Shown one piece after another: positions 7,821-15,490 of a stretch of 64,000 nt of DNA (within the stretch, counting starts at the first letter, position 1; each line of letters starts with the position of its first letter). Below the pieces are notes generated by a model, which worked only from the letters and a program-made list of their open reading frames with translations, was not told the origin of the DNA and did no database searches. Made by a program: the position numbers and the translations under genes. Source of the DNA: Paenibacillus antri (lineage in GTDB: Bacteria > Bacillota > Bacilli > Paenibacillales > YIM-B00363). The stretch spans positions 1 to 64,000 of the forward strand of contig NZ_VCIW01000016.1 in assembly GCF_005765165.1 (NCBI RefSeq), read 5' to 3'.

Positions 7821-9074
7821 ATGATGGAGTTACATCCAAGGCTTCAGGACGCCGTCGCAACGGCGGAACGGGTGGCGGAGCCGAGGTTACGGGACATCGA
7901 TCGATTGATCGATGCGAATCAATGGAAGACGATTCAAGCGTTTCAGAAGTATAAGGTAAGCGATTTTCACTTCAGCGGTTCGACCGGCTACGGTTATAAC
8001 GACCGCGGGCGGGAGACGTTGGACGAGGTGTACGCGGAGGTGTTCGGTGCGGAGGCCGGGTTGGTCCGGCCTCACTTCGCTTCGGGGACGCATACGATCG
8101 CTACCGCGTTGTTCGGCGTTCTCCGGCCCGGGGACGAGTTGCTGTTCATTACCGGATCGCCGTACGACACGCTGCATAAGGTCATCGGCGCGGAAGGAGA
8201 CGGGACGGGCAGTCTCCGCGATTGGGGCGTTCGCTGCACGATCGTGCCGCTCGGGTCGGACGGTCGCGTCGATTGGGATGCGGTGGAGGAGGCATGGTCC
8301 CCTTCGGTGAAGGTCGTCGCGATGCAGCGGTCCCGCGGGTATGAGTGGCGCTCTTCGTTCACGGTGGAAGAGCTCGGCGAGATGACGCGCCGCGTCAAAG
8401 CGCTGAACCCGAACGTGATCGCTTTCCTCGACAATTGTTACGGAGAGTTCACGGAAACGCGGGAGCCGACCGAGGTCGGGGTCGATCTGATGGCAGGTTC
8501 CTTGATCAAGAACCCGGGGGGCGGACTCGCGCCGACGGGCGGATATATCGTAGGACGGAAGCGTCTTGTCGAATTGGCGGCCTATCGGTTGACGGCGCCG
8601 GGCATCGGCGCCGAAGTCGGCTCGATGCTGGGAACGACGCGGGCGATCTACCAAGGGCTGTTTCTCGCGCCGCACGCGGTCGGACAGGCGCTTAAGGGCG
8701 CCGTGTTCGCGGCGGCGCTGTTCGACGCGCTTGGCTTCGTCTCGAACCCGAAGTGGGACGATCCTCGCTCGGACATCATCCAAGCGGTACGATTCGACAA
8801 GGCGTCGCAGCTGATCGCCTTCGTGCAGAGCGTGCAGCGAGCCTCCGCGGTTGACGCTCACGTCGTGCCGGAGCCGTGGGATATGCCGGGCTACGAGCAT
8901 CCGGTCATTATGGCGGCGGGTACGTTCATCCAAGGCGGAAGCCTGGAATTAAGCGCGGATGCGCCGATCCGAGAACCTTACACGGCCTATATGCAAGGCG
9001 GGTTGACCTTCTCTCATGTGAAAATAGGTGTCGTTTCCGCTGTACAACGGATGATGGAAGAAAGAATCTTGTAA
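7821..9074 (+). CDS. ynbB: PLP-dependent cystathionine/methionine gamma-lyase-like protein (YnbB family)
   Basis: 417 residues. A fold-type I PLP enzyme of the group once labelled aluminium resistance protein. The pyridoxal lysine is in GSLIKNPGGG (~230), and the N-terminal half has GYGYNDRGR and RPHFASGTHTI, both typical of the family. The precise substrate is unknown; family assignment comes from sequence and from its conserved place between hflX and glnR. Its stop codon lies inside the GlnR operator of the next gene. Confidence 0.9.
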   Translation: MMELHPRLQDAVATAERVAEPRLRDIDRLIDANQWKTIQAFQKYKVSDFHFSGSTGYGYNDRGRETLDEVYAEVFGAEAGLVRPHFASGTHTIATALFGVLRPGDELLFITGSPYDTLHKVIGAEGDGTGSLRDWGVRCTIVPLGSDGRVDWDAVEEAWSPSVKVVAMQRSRGYEWRSSFTVEELGEMTRRVKALNPNVIAFLDNCYGEFTETREPTEVGVDLMAGSLIKNPGGGLAPTGGYIVGRKRLVELAAYRLTAPGIGAEVGSMLGTTRAIYQGLFLAPHAVGQALKGAVFAAALFDALGFVSNPKWDDPRSDIIQAVRFDKASQLIAFVQSVQRASAVDAHVVPEPWDMPGYEHPVIMAAGTFIQGGSLELSADAPIREPYTAYMQGGLTFSHVKIGVVSAVQRMMEERIL

Positions 9075-9086
9075 ATTTTTATAACA
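9070..9086 (+). promoter_or_regulatory. GlnR operator (TGTNAN7TNACA type)
   Basis: TGTAAATTTTTATAACA matches the GlnR/TnrA box TGTNANATTTTNTNACA at every fixed position except one (T for A at position 7). It starts at the ynbB stop and lies 17 bases upstream of the glnR -35 element. A weaker half-site that ends in TTGACA overlaps the -35 element. Expected role: autorepression of glnR-glnA by GlnR under nitrogen excess. Confidence 0.8.
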
Positions 9087-9102
9087 TATAACCTAACATC
9101 AA

Positions 9103-9132
9103 TTGACAAGTATCCGTCATTTCGTTTAAAAT
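9103..9132 (+). promoter_or_regulatory. Sigma-A promoter of glnR-glnA
   Basis: A perfect -35 TTGACA (9103-9108), an 18-base spacer and -10 TAAAAT (9127-9132). It is placed 40 bases before the glnR start and just downstream of the GlnR box. Confidence 0.75.
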
Positions 9133-9171
9133 GTACAGTAGCACTTATAAACACTGGAAGGTTGATGTATA

Positions 9172-9582
9172 ATGGGTGATGAAATTCGCCGAAATATGGC
9201 ATTGTTTCCCATCGGAATCGTTATGAAGCTGACCGATTTGACGGCGAGACAAATCCGTTATTACGAACAGCATGAACTCATTATGCCGGCAAGAACTTCA
9301 GGGAACCAACGCCTATTCTCATTTAACGACGTGGAACGCCTGCTGGAGATTAAGTCCCTCATCGAGAAGGGCGTCAATATCGCGGGAATCAAGCAGGTGC
9401 TGTCCCCGGTCAACAAGGAGTCGGACGACGCGACGGTGCTTAACGAGCATACGGAGGTCAAGCGGCGCGAGCTGACCGACAAGCAGCTTCATAAGATGCT
9501 CAAGCAGCAGTTGCTCGGCGGAAACCGAAGAGGACAGGTGTCGCTCATTCAAGGCGAGCTGTCGAGGTTCTTCAATCCATAG
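9172..9582 (+). CDS. glnR: Nitrogen repressor GlnR (MerR family)
   Basis: 136 residues, normal for GlnR. An N-terminal MerR-type winged helix: FPIGIVMKLTDLTARQIRYYEQHEL with LIMPARTSGNQRLFS, then the LLEIKSLIEKGVNIAGIK helix. The C-terminal tail (QGELSRFFNP) matches the GlnR region that senses feedback-inhibited glutamine synthetase. Start ATG lies 39 bases after the -10 box. It represses glnRA and other nitrogen genes when glutamine is plentiful. Confidence 0.96.
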   Translation: MGDEIRRNMALFPIGIVMKLTDLTARQIRYYEQHELIMPARTSGNQRLFSFNDVERLLEIKSLIEKGVNIAGIKQVLSPVNKESDDATVLNEHTEVKRRELTDKQLHKMLKQQLLGGNRRGQVSLIQGELSRFFNP

Positions 9583-9589
9583 AGGGAAG

Positions 9590-9615
9590 AAGACGTCGAA
9601 AGACGTTTTTCTTTT
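9590..9615 (+). terminator. Weak hairpin/terminator between glnR and glnA
   Basis: ACGTC (9593-9597), a GAAA tetraloop and GACGT (9602-9606), extendable by A-T/G-T pairs, followed by TTTTCTTTT. The short stem suggests partial termination or an mRNA processing/stability element that sets glnA against glnR levels. Confidence 0.55.
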
Positions 9616-9662
9616 GACGATGCAAATCAGTCGCCGAACTATATTTGATGGGAGAGATCGCT

Positions 9663-10991
9663 TTGGGTTACACGAAAGACGATATTATGCGGATCGCGAA
9701 AGAAGAGAACGTGCGGTTCATCCGTTTGCAATTTACGGACTTGATGGGCATTATCAAGAACGTGGAAATTCCGGTCAGCCAGCTGGAGAAGGCGCTCGAT
9801 AACAAGATGATGTTCGACGGTTCGTCCATCGAGGGTTACGTGCGGATCGAGGAATCCGATATGTACTTGTACCCGGACTTGGATACGTGGGTCATCTTCC
9901 CGTGGGTGACGGAAGACCGCGTCGCTCGTTTGATTTGCGATATTTACATGCCGGACGGCACGCCGTTCGCGGGCGACCCGCGAGGAATTCTGAAGCGTGC
10001 GCTTCGCGATGCGCAGGAGCTTGGTTTTACGGCGATGAACGTCGGTCCGGAACCGGAGTTCTTCTTGTTCAAGACGGACGAGAAGGGTAATCCGACGCTC
10101 GAGACGAACGACCAAGGCGGATACTTCGACCTCGCGCCTACGGACCTCGGCGAGAACTGCCGCCGCGAAATCGTGCTCGTGCTCGAAAAGATGGGCTTCG
10201 AAATCGAAGCGTCTCACCATGAGGTCGCTCCGGGTCAACACGAAATCGACTTCAAATATTCCGACGCGATTCATGCGGCCGACCAAATTCAGACGTTCAA
10301 GCTCGTCGTCAAGACGATCGCGCGCAAGTATAACTTGCACGCCTCGTTCATGCCGAAGCCGCTGTTCGGGATGAACGGCTCGGGCATGCACTGCCATCAG
10401 TCGTTGTTCCAAGGCGACACGAACGCGTTCTACGACGAGAGCGACCGCCTGGGCCTCAGCGCTACGGCTCGCCACTACATGGCCGGCGTACTGCGCCACG
10501 CTCGAGGCTTCGCGGCGATCACGAATCCGACGGTCAACTCGTATAAGCGTCTCGTTCCGGGATACGAAGCGCCGGTGTATGTGGCTTGGTCGGCGAGCAA
10601 CCGCTCCCCGATGATCCGCATCCCGGCATCGCGCGGACTCAGCACGCGGGTCGAGGTGCGCAACCCGGATCCGGCGGCGAACCCGTATTTGGCGATGGCG
10701 GTCATGCTGGCGGCCGGTCTCGACGGCATTCGCAACAAGCTGTCGCTGCCTGCGCCGGTCGATCGGAACATCTACGTCATGAGCGAAGACGAACGGGAAT
10801 CCGCGGGCATTCCGAGCCTGCCGGAAAACCTTAAGGAAGCGCTCGACGAGCTGCTTGGCAACGAAGTCGTGTGCGACGCGCTCGGCGATCACGCGCTCGC
10901 GCACTTCGTCGAGTTGAAGGAAATCGAGTGGGATATGTACCGGACCCAGGTGCATCAGTGGGAACGGGACCAGTACTTGGCGTTGTATTAA
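9663..10991 (+). CDS. glnA: Glutamine synthetase type I
   Basis: 442 residues. It follows the Bacillus GlnA pattern throughout: [13 protein letters not shown] near the N-terminus, [10 protein letters not shown], the ATP/glutamate-site [21 protein letters not shown], the metal-binding [10 protein letters not shown], and [13 protein letters not shown]. There is no adenylylation-site tyrosine region, as expected for the GlnR-controlled form. Start is chosen as TTG 9663, 6 bases behind GGGAGAG; the upstream ATG 9648 lies within the ribosome site. Converts glutamate and ammonia to glutamine. Cotranscribed with glnR. Confidence 0.96.
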   Translation: MGYTKDDIMRIAKEENVRFIRLQFTDLMGIIKNVEIPVSQLEKALDNKMMFDGSSIEGYVRIEESDMYLYPDLDTWVIFPWVTEDRVARLICDIYMPDGTPFAGDPRGILKRALRDAQELGFTAMNVGPEPEFFLFKTDEKGNPTLETNDQGGYFDLAPTDLGENCRREIVLVLEKMGFEIEASHHEVAPGQHEIDFKYSDAIHAADQIQTFKLVVKTIARKYNLHASFMPKPLFGMNGSGMHCHQSLFQGDTNAFYDESDRLGLSATARHYMAGVLRHARGFAAITNPTVNSYKRLVPGYEAPVYVAWSASNRSPMIRIPASRGLSTRVEVRNPDPAANPYLAMAVMLAAGLDGIRNKLSLPAPVDRNIYVMSEDERESAGIPSLPENLKEALDELLGNEVVCDALGDHALAHFVELKEIEWDMYRTQVHQWERDQYLALY

Positions 10992-11002
10992 GTTGGATCG
11001 AG

Positions 11003-11034
11003 ACCGACCGCGAGCGATCGCGGTCGGTTTTTTT
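11003..11034 (+). terminator. Intrinsic terminator of glnRA
   Basis: A perfect 11-bp stem, ACCGACCGCGA / TCGCGGTCGGT, around a GCGA loop, then seven T. Confidence 0.93.
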
Positions 11035-11172
11035 GCGCAGCGGCTGCGTTCCGGTGCTGCCTCCCTCGTATACCGTCGCCAGACGTCGAAACGATCATCA
11101 AACAGCCCTGCACGGTGCACGCCGATGAGTGGGGGAAGTCCTATTACGCTTGATCCGAACTTGGAAGAACGA

Positions 11173-11203
11173 AAGAACCCGGCGCATGCTGCGCCGGGTT
11201 CTT
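11173..11203 (-). terminator. Intrinsic terminator of lexA
   Basis: A 14-bp perfect stem (AAGAACCCGGCGCA with its complement) immediately downstream of the lexA stop on the minus strand, followed there by TTCGTTCTT. The 140 bases between this and the glnA terminator hold no recognisable gene. Confidence 0.85.
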
Positions 11204-11207
11204 GGTC

Positions 11208-11828
11208 TTAGTGAAGCTCGCGGAAGATGCCGATGACCTTGCCGAGAACGGTCACGTGATTGTAGCGAAGCGGCTCCATCGTCGGATTCTCCGGTTGAAG
11301 ACGAATGTGGTCGCGCTCCTTGTAGAACGTCTTAACGGTAGCTTCGTCGTCTTCGGTCATCGCCACGACGATGTCGCCGTTGGATGCCGTCTGCTGTTGA
11401 CGCACGATCACGTAATCGCCGTCGAAGATGCCGACGTCGATCATGCTTTCGCCGACGACGGAGAGCATGAACACTTCATCGTCGCGAACCATATGCGACG
11501 GAAGAGGGAAATATTCTTCGACGTTCTCGACGGCGGTAATCGGTTGGCCTGCGGTCACCTTGCCGACGAGCGGCACGCGGGATACCGCGAGGCGAACCAT
11601 CTGACGTTCGTCTTCGTCGCCAAGCAGCTCGATGGCGCGAGGTTTCGTCGGGTCTCTGCGAATGAAGCCCTTCTTCTCGAGCCGGTCGAGATGGCCGTGA
11701 ACGGTAGAACTGGACGCGAGGCCGACGGCTTCGCCGATCTCCCGTACGGAAGGCGGATAACCCTTCTCGCGAACTTCGCTTCTAATGAATTCGAGAATTG
11801 CTTGTTGCCGGTTCGACAGCTTCGTCAA
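11208..11828 (-). CDS. lexA: SOS repressor LexA
   Basis: 206 residues, the length of Bacillus LexA/DinR. The N-terminal winged helix carries [22 protein letters not shown]. The C-terminal S24 autoprotease has the cleavage site region ending VTAGQP (Ala-Gly), the catalytic Ser in GESMID (~128) and Lys in ATVKTF (~165). Start is TTG 11828 with GGAG 9 bases upstream on the minus strand. It represses the divergent yneA-like gene and itself until RecA* triggers self-cleavage. Confidence 0.97.
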   Translation of the reverse strand: MTKLSNRQQAILEFIRSEVREKGYPPSVREIGEAVGLASSSTVHGHLDRLEKKGFIRRDPTKPRAIELLGDEDERQMVRLAVSRVPLVGKVTAGQPITAVENVEEYFPLPSHMVRDDEVFMLSVVGESMIDVGIFDGDYVIVRQQQTASNGDIVVAMTEDDEATVKTFYKERDHIRLQPENPTMEPLRYNHVTVLGKVIGIFRELH

Positions 11829-11865
11829 GTTCGATCACTCCAAGGAATGGTAATTAATTACGAGA

Positions 11866-11905
11866 AGTATAACACAGAACCGGAGTTCGTACAAACATAA
11901 GTTCG
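11866..11905 (-). promoter_or_regulatory. lexA promoter with LexA box
   Basis: On the minus strand: -35 TTGTAC (11894-11889), a 17-base spacer and -10 TATACT (11871-11866). A LexA box, CAAACATAAGTTCG (11892-11905 on the + strand; consensus CGAACNNNNGTTYG with one mismatch), overlaps the -35 element, which indicates autoregulation. Confidence 0.8.
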
Positions 11906-12083
11906 AATCGACTTGAAAGGAAGTAGGACTTCGGAATGTCATTCGTACGGCAGGGGGGAGCGGAAGGAGATGGAAGACGCGATCGGCCGCAGCGATGGAG
12001 CGCCGCGTTCCCGATATAACGAAGCGCTTCATTAAAAGGCAACGGTTCGGACGGTGGATAAGCAAGGCGATACGAAGAATAGG

Positions 12084-12169
12084 AGAACAAAAGTTCTCAA
12101 TTCCCGTTGACACAAACGGGTGTTCGTGTTATTTTGATATCAGAACAAATGTTTCGGAACAAACGTTTG
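12084..12169 (+). promoter_or_regulatory. Array of four LexA boxes around the yneA-like promoter
   Basis: A promoter with -35 TTGACA (12107-12112), a 17-base spacer and -10 TATTTT (12130-12135). Four boxes built on GAACNNNNGTTC or close variants: AGAACAAAAGTTCT (12084-12097), CAAACGGGTGTTCG (12113-12126, inside the spacer), AGAACAAATGTTTC (12142-12155) and GGAACAAACGTTTG (12156-12169). The first three start exactly 29 bases apart and the last two abut. This gives tight SOS repression of the downstream division inhibitor. Confidence 0.82.
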
Positions 12170-12182
12170 GAGGACGATATCG

Positions 12183-12548
12183 ATGAGAACGAACACATAC
12201 AGACAGCGGAACGGCAAGCAACAAGCGAGAAAGAAGTTCTTCGTACGGATGATGATGTTTCTCGCGCTGATCGGATTCAGCGCTACGTCGGGCGTCATGC
12301 TTCACGCCAGCGCCAACCAAGAAGACAACTCTACCGCGGTGACGACGACCGCCGAATCGGCCGCCCAGGCGAGCGTTCTCGATACCGGTTCGATTCTATG
12401 CGTAGAACCGGGGGACACATTATGGAAGATCGCGAAGGCGTACGGTCCCGACGATGTCTCCGTGAAGTCGTACGTGCAGAGCATTATCGAAGCGAACGAT
12501 CTGGATTCCGCCAGCCTTCAAGTGGGACAAGTGTTGCGACTCCCTTAA
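12183..12548 (+). CDS. yneA: YneA-like SOS cell-division suppressor (LysM protein)
   Basis: 121 residues. A short basic cytoplasmic start, one transmembrane helix at ~22-40 (MMMFLALIGFSATSGVMLH), a flexible Thr/Ala-rich linker, and a C-terminal LysM domain (CVEPGDTLWKIAKAYG to LQVGQVLRLP). This is the architecture of YneA, the Bacillus SOS-induced membrane protein that blocks division. It is divergent from lexA, has LexA boxes in its promoter, and has GGAGG 9 bases before the ATG. Bacillus yneB (resolvase-like) is absent. Confidence 0.85.
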   Translation: MRTNTYRQRNGKQQARKKFFVRMMMFLALIGFSATSGVMLHASANQEDNSTAVTTTAESAAQASVLDTGSILCVEPGDTLWKIAKAYGPDDVSVKSYVQSIIEANDLDSASLQVGQVLRLP

Positions 12549-12562
12549 TACGTAAAACAGAT

Positions 12563-12604
12563 CGCCGCCTGCCGGATATTCGGCTGGCGGCGTTGTTCGT
12601 TTTC
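12563..12604 (+). terminator. Intrinsic terminator after the yneA-like gene
   Basis: CGCCGCCTGCCG pairs with CGGCTGGCGGCG (one internal mismatch), followed by TTGTTCGTTTT. Confidence 0.82.
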
Positions 12605-12662
12605 CGCCTTGACTTGCCTCTTCCTCCTATGTTTAAGTAATTGAAGAAAGGAGTAGGTCATC

Positions 12663-12848
12663 ATGATATCCGGACGCGTGCAACGCATCAACGAGCTGGC
12701 GAGAAAGCAGAAATCCGTCGGACTGACGGCGGAGGAGAAACTGGAACAAGCCGAGTTGCGCAAACAATATATCGACAACTTGAAGGCCTCGCTCCGGCAG
12801 CAGCTGGATTCGATCGAATTCGTAGACGACGAAGAGAAGAAGGACTGA
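12663..12848 (+). CDS. DUF896 family protein (YnzC)
   Basis: 61 residues, all helical and strongly charged. It matches the small DUF896/YnzC family: RINELARKQKSVGLTAEEKLEQ at the start and RKQYIDNLKASLRQQLD in the second helix. The family fold is a two-helix hairpin and its function is unknown; in Bacillus ynzC sits next to yneA and is SOS-linked. Here a terminator separates it from yneA. Start ATG has GAAAGGAG upstream. Confidence 0.9.
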   Translation: MISGRVQRINELARKQKSVGLTAEEKLEQAELRKQYIDNLKASLRQQLDSIEFVDDEEKKD

Positions 12849-12853
12849 GACGT

Positions 12854-13378
12854 ATGTCCCGAAAATGGGAACGCATGGTGGAGAAAAACTCCAAACGGAT
12901 GAATCAAGACCGATTGAAAAAAGGGCAGACGCCGATCGGCGCGAAAGACGGCCCGGAGAAAATCAAGGGGAGAAGCTGGGTGTTCCCGTTAGTGCTGGCT
13001 TCCGCCGGCATTCTCTTCGCGTTCACGATGCCGCAGGCGAACGCCGGAGACACGTTATATCAGATCACGGTCGCGCTGTATTTGCTGCTTGCGCTGTTTC
13101 ACTTCTTCGTACGGAGGCCGTTCCTTAAGGTCGGGAAGAACGAGCTCGGCTGGAGAACGTATGCCGGGGACCGGTCCGTCGCGGCGCAGGACATCGCTAC
13201 GATTCACATCGGCGACAATCGTTCGACCGTGATGCTGAAGGACGGGAAGACGAAGCGTTCGTTCTCCAAAGCTTATCATCTGTATCCGATGAATCGGATT
13301 AACGAGGCGCTGACGCAATTCGCGGCGGCTCACCATATTCCGCTGAACGGAGCGGAGAAGGAGACCGTAGGGGCATGA
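12854..13378 (+). CDS. Two-helix membrane protein of unknown function
   Basis: 174 residues, not recognised. A charged N-terminal ~45 residues rich in Lys/Arg, two transmembrane helices (~47-65 and ~74-92), then a compact C-terminal domain of ~80 residues with a beta-rich pattern (LGWRTYAGD...TIHIGDNRSTVMLKDGKTKRSFS) that recalls PH-like or YdbS/YvlB-type membrane-linked domains. ATG 12854 lies 6 bases past the DUF896 stop, and the TGA stop overlaps the ATG of the HAD gene, so the three are probably one operon. Confidence 0.7.
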   Translation: MSRKWERMVEKNSKRMNQDRLKKGQTPIGAKDGPEKIKGRSWVFPLVLASAGILFAFTMPQANAGDTLYQITVALYLLLALFHFFVRRPFLKVGKNELGWRTYAGDRSVAAQDIATIHIGDNRSTVMLKDGKTKRSFSKAYHLYPMNRINEALTQFAAAHHIPLNGAEKETVGA

Positions 13379-14160
13379 AGAAGAAAGCCGTGCTTTTCGA
13401 TTTGGACGATACGTTGTTGTGGGACGAGCGATCGGTGCAGGAGGCGTTCGACGCGACGTGCCGGGAAGCGGCCGAAGCGGTCGGCGTAGACCCGAAGGCG
13501 CTCGAGTTGTCCGTGCGGAAGGAAGCCCGCGCGCTGTACGAAAGCTACGAGACGTTCCCGTTCACGCAGATGATCGGCATTAACCCGTTCGAAGGGCTGT
13601 GGGGCAACTTCCGCGAAGGCGCAGCCCCGGAGTTCCGGATGATGGAACGGCTCATGCCGCAATATCGCGCCGACGCGTGGACGCGCGGATTGCTCGCGTT
13701 GGGCGTCGACGATCCGGAGCTCGGCGCCCGGTTGGGCGAACGGTTCCCGGCGATTCGCCGCAGTCTCGCGTACCTCTATGAAGAGACGTACGAAGTGTTG
13801 GACGAACTCCGAGGCAACGCCAAGCTGCTTCTGCTGACGAACGGCTCGCCGGACCTGCAGAAGGAGAAGCTCGCCGGCGTACCCGAGCTGTCCCCCTACT
13901 TCGATCATATCGTCATCTCCGGCGATTTCGGCCGAGGGAAGCCGGATCCGGGCATCTTCCGCCATGCGCTGTCGCTGCTCGAGGTCGAGCCGGAGGAAGC
14001 GATCATGATCGGCGACAAGCTGACGACGGATATTCTCGGTTCGAGCCGCGTCGGGATGGACAATATTTGGATCAACCATCATGGCGCTTCGATCGGCGAA
14101 CACACGGCGCCGAAGCACACGGTCACGAGATTGCGAGAAATTCTTGCCATTATTCTATAA
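13375..14160 (+). CDS. HAD family hydrolase
   Basis: 261 residues. All HAD motifs are present: motif I LFDLDDTLL (~8-16, nucleophile and acid Asp), motif II LLLTNGSPD (~155), motif III Lys in GRGKPDPGIF (~185), and motif IV MIGDKLTTDILG (~212). The helical cap inserted after motif I marks subclass I (YjjG/phosphoglycolate phosphatase-like). A soluble phosphatase of small metabolites; the substrate is unknown. Coupled to the membrane protein upstream. Confidence 0.92.
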   Translation: MKKKAVLFDLDDTLLWDERSVQEAFDATCREAAEAVGVDPKALELSVRKEARALYESYETFPFTQMIGINPFEGLWGNFREGAAPEFRMMERLMPQYRADAWTRGLLALGVDDPELGARLGERFPAIRRSLAYLYEETYEVLDELRGNAKLLLLTNGSPDLQKEKLAGVPELSPYFDHIVISGDFGRGKPDPGIFRHALSLLEVEPEEAIMIGDKLTTDILGSSRVGMDNIWINHHGASIGEHTAPKHTVTRLREILAIIL

Positions 14161-14173
14161 CGTTCTTATTGGT

Positions 14174-14203
14174 GCCGCGGAGCGCAGATCCGCGGCCTTT
14201 CTT
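14174..14203 (+). terminator. Intrinsic terminator after the HAD gene
   Basis: GCCGCGGA (14174-14181) and TCCGCGGC (14189-14196) form an 8-bp GC stem, followed by CTTTCTT. Confidence 0.7.
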
Positions 14204-14274
14204 ATGAACCGAACGTCTCCGCTCGGCATACGCTGTAAGATACACTGGGCGCAAGCGGAGGAGGTTCGCTCGAC

Positions 14275-14739
14275 ATGAACGACGTATGGAAAGACCGGAG
14301 GTTCCGGAACGGGTGGAAGTCGTTCGAAGGCATGATCCGGCGCAAGATACAGTCGGTGCGGAATTCGCCGTCGGCGAGGAACGAATACGAGTGGGACCGG
14401 CTCATGGGGGAGGCGCTGGCGTACCTGGAACGGCACCGCGCCTCGGGATATACGTGGGAGTGCTTCGAGACGTTCAAGTCGGTTATCGTCCGGGTGACGA
14501 TGCCGTCGGACGGCGCAGACAAGCTGCCCCGGCTTCGCTTGGACGATCGTACGCTGACGTTGACAGGCATACCGGGGAAGCTGGACGAGACGATCGAGCT
14601 GCCGGCCGCGGTCGTGCCGAGGAAGCCGCGAGCAGAATACGCGGACGGCGTCGTGGAAATTCGGCTCCGGAAGCAGTCGGCGGTGAAGCCGACGCGCCGC
14701 GTGCGCTGCAGCGCGAAAAAATCCCCTTCCGGCCGGTAA
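14275..14739 (+). CDS. Hsp20/alpha-crystallin-like small protein
   Basis: 154 residues. The N-terminal helical half is basic (WKSFEGMIRRKIQ). The C-terminal ~90 residues show the beta-sandwich order of an alpha-crystallin domain: VIVRVTMPSD, LRLDDRTLTLTGIPG, DETIELPAAV and YADGVVEIRLRK, the last being the usual terminal strand of Hsp20 domains. Such proteins are ATP-independent chaperones or spore coat (CotP-like) proteins. The family match is from strand order rather than close identity. The ATG follows GGAGG at 8 bases or so. The stop lies inside the following terminator hairpin. Confidence 0.65.
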   Translation: MNDVWKDRRFRNGWKSFEGMIRRKIQSVRNSPSARNEYEWDRLMGEALAYLERHRASGYTWECFETFKSVIVRVTMPSDGADKLPRLRLDDRTLTLTGIPGKLDETIELPAAVVPRKPRAEYADGVVEIRLRKQSAVKPTRRVRCSAKKSPSGR

Positions 14740-14757
14740 GCGGAAGGGGATTGTTCA
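14716..14757. terminator. Bidirectional terminator between the Hsp20-like gene and mtnD
   Basis: AATCCCCTTCCG (14720-14731) pairs with CGGAAGGGGATT (14741-14752), 12 bp. It has T residues on the + side and an A5 run at 14716-14720 that gives U residues for the minus strand. Serves both convergent genes. Confidence 0.85.
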
Positions 14758-14772
14758 TTTCAAATAACGATC

Positions 14773-15315
14773 TTATGCTTTCTGGAACGCCGGGTCCGCG
14801 AACGGATGAGCGATCCAACCTTCCGTCTCGATGAACAAGCGAACCGCGACGATCTGGCGATTGTCCATCAACGTGAAGAAGTGCGGTTTGTGCTCCGGCA
14901 CCGAGATGACGTCGCCGGCTTCGAGTTCGACGTCGAAGTAGCCGACGTCGTCCGTGCCCTTGATAATGAAGATGCCTTTGCCCGCCGTAATCGCGCGCAC
15001 TTCGTCTTCCGTATGCGTGTGGACGTTCTCGAATTTCTTGAGCAGCTCCTCCAGGTTCGGCGTCGCGTCGGACAAGGCGACGATGTCCCACGTGCGGTAG
15101 CCGCGGCGGGCCGCGAGATCTCGGATTTCCTCGTCGAACGTCGACAAGATTTCCGCTTTCTCCTCGTCGCTCAGCACGAATTTATCTTGAAGATGCGCCG
15201 GCAGCTTAGCGGGGTTCCAATGCTCGTACAATACTTCTTGACTGCTCAGGAACGCGCGGACGTTCTCTTCGCCCGAGATGCGTTCTTCCGTGTTTCGAAT
15301 GCGAATTTCCGCCAT
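14773..15315 (-). CDS. mtnD: Acireductone dioxygenase
   Basis: 180 residues, a cupin enzyme of the methionine salvage pathway that oxidises 1,2-dihydroxy-3-keto-5-methylthiopentene. The metal ligands are visible as HTHTEDE (H-x-H-x3-E, ~100) and the later His in EHKPHFF (~143). The N-terminal section WNPAKLPAHLQDKFVLSDEEK is typical of bacterial ARD. Start is ATG 15315 with GAGGGA upstream; an upstream in-frame Met at 15423 is unlikely. No other mtn genes are adjacent, so salvage genes are scattered, but it lies divergent to metH. Confidence 0.93.
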   Translation of the reverse strand: MAEIRIRNTEERISGEENVRAFLSSQEVLYEHWNPAKLPAHLQDKFVLSDEEKAEILSTFDEEIRDLAARRGYRTWDIVALSDATPNLEELLKKFENVHTHTEDEVRAITAGKGIFIIKGTDDVGYFDVELEAGDVISVPEHKPHFFTLMDNRQIVAVRLFIETEGWIAHPFADPAFQKA

Positions 15316-15490
15316 CCGAATCCCTCTTTCCTTATTGGAGTTGTTATTTATAATGATTCTAAAGAGTGAAGCAATGAATCGTATTATAGAATATTTTAAC
15401 CTCTCTGTCATCGGTTTTGTCAAATAACTTTTCCAAATCCGAGTAATTTGCTACACTATGTTAAATCGGCAAGGGGAGTGGGGTCTGGTT

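Noticed and set aside
9639-11120. Long open frame on the minus strand opposite glnA, and similar long frames opposite metH, the M20 gene, the GH1 gene and rocA
   Set aside because: They are Arg/Leu/Val/Asp-rich mirror frames produced by the strong G/C third-position bias of the real genes and show no family motifs.
15316-15490. SAM-I (S-box) riboswitch before metH
   Set aside because: The characteristic conserved helices and junction sequences were not found, although a model search would be more sensitive.
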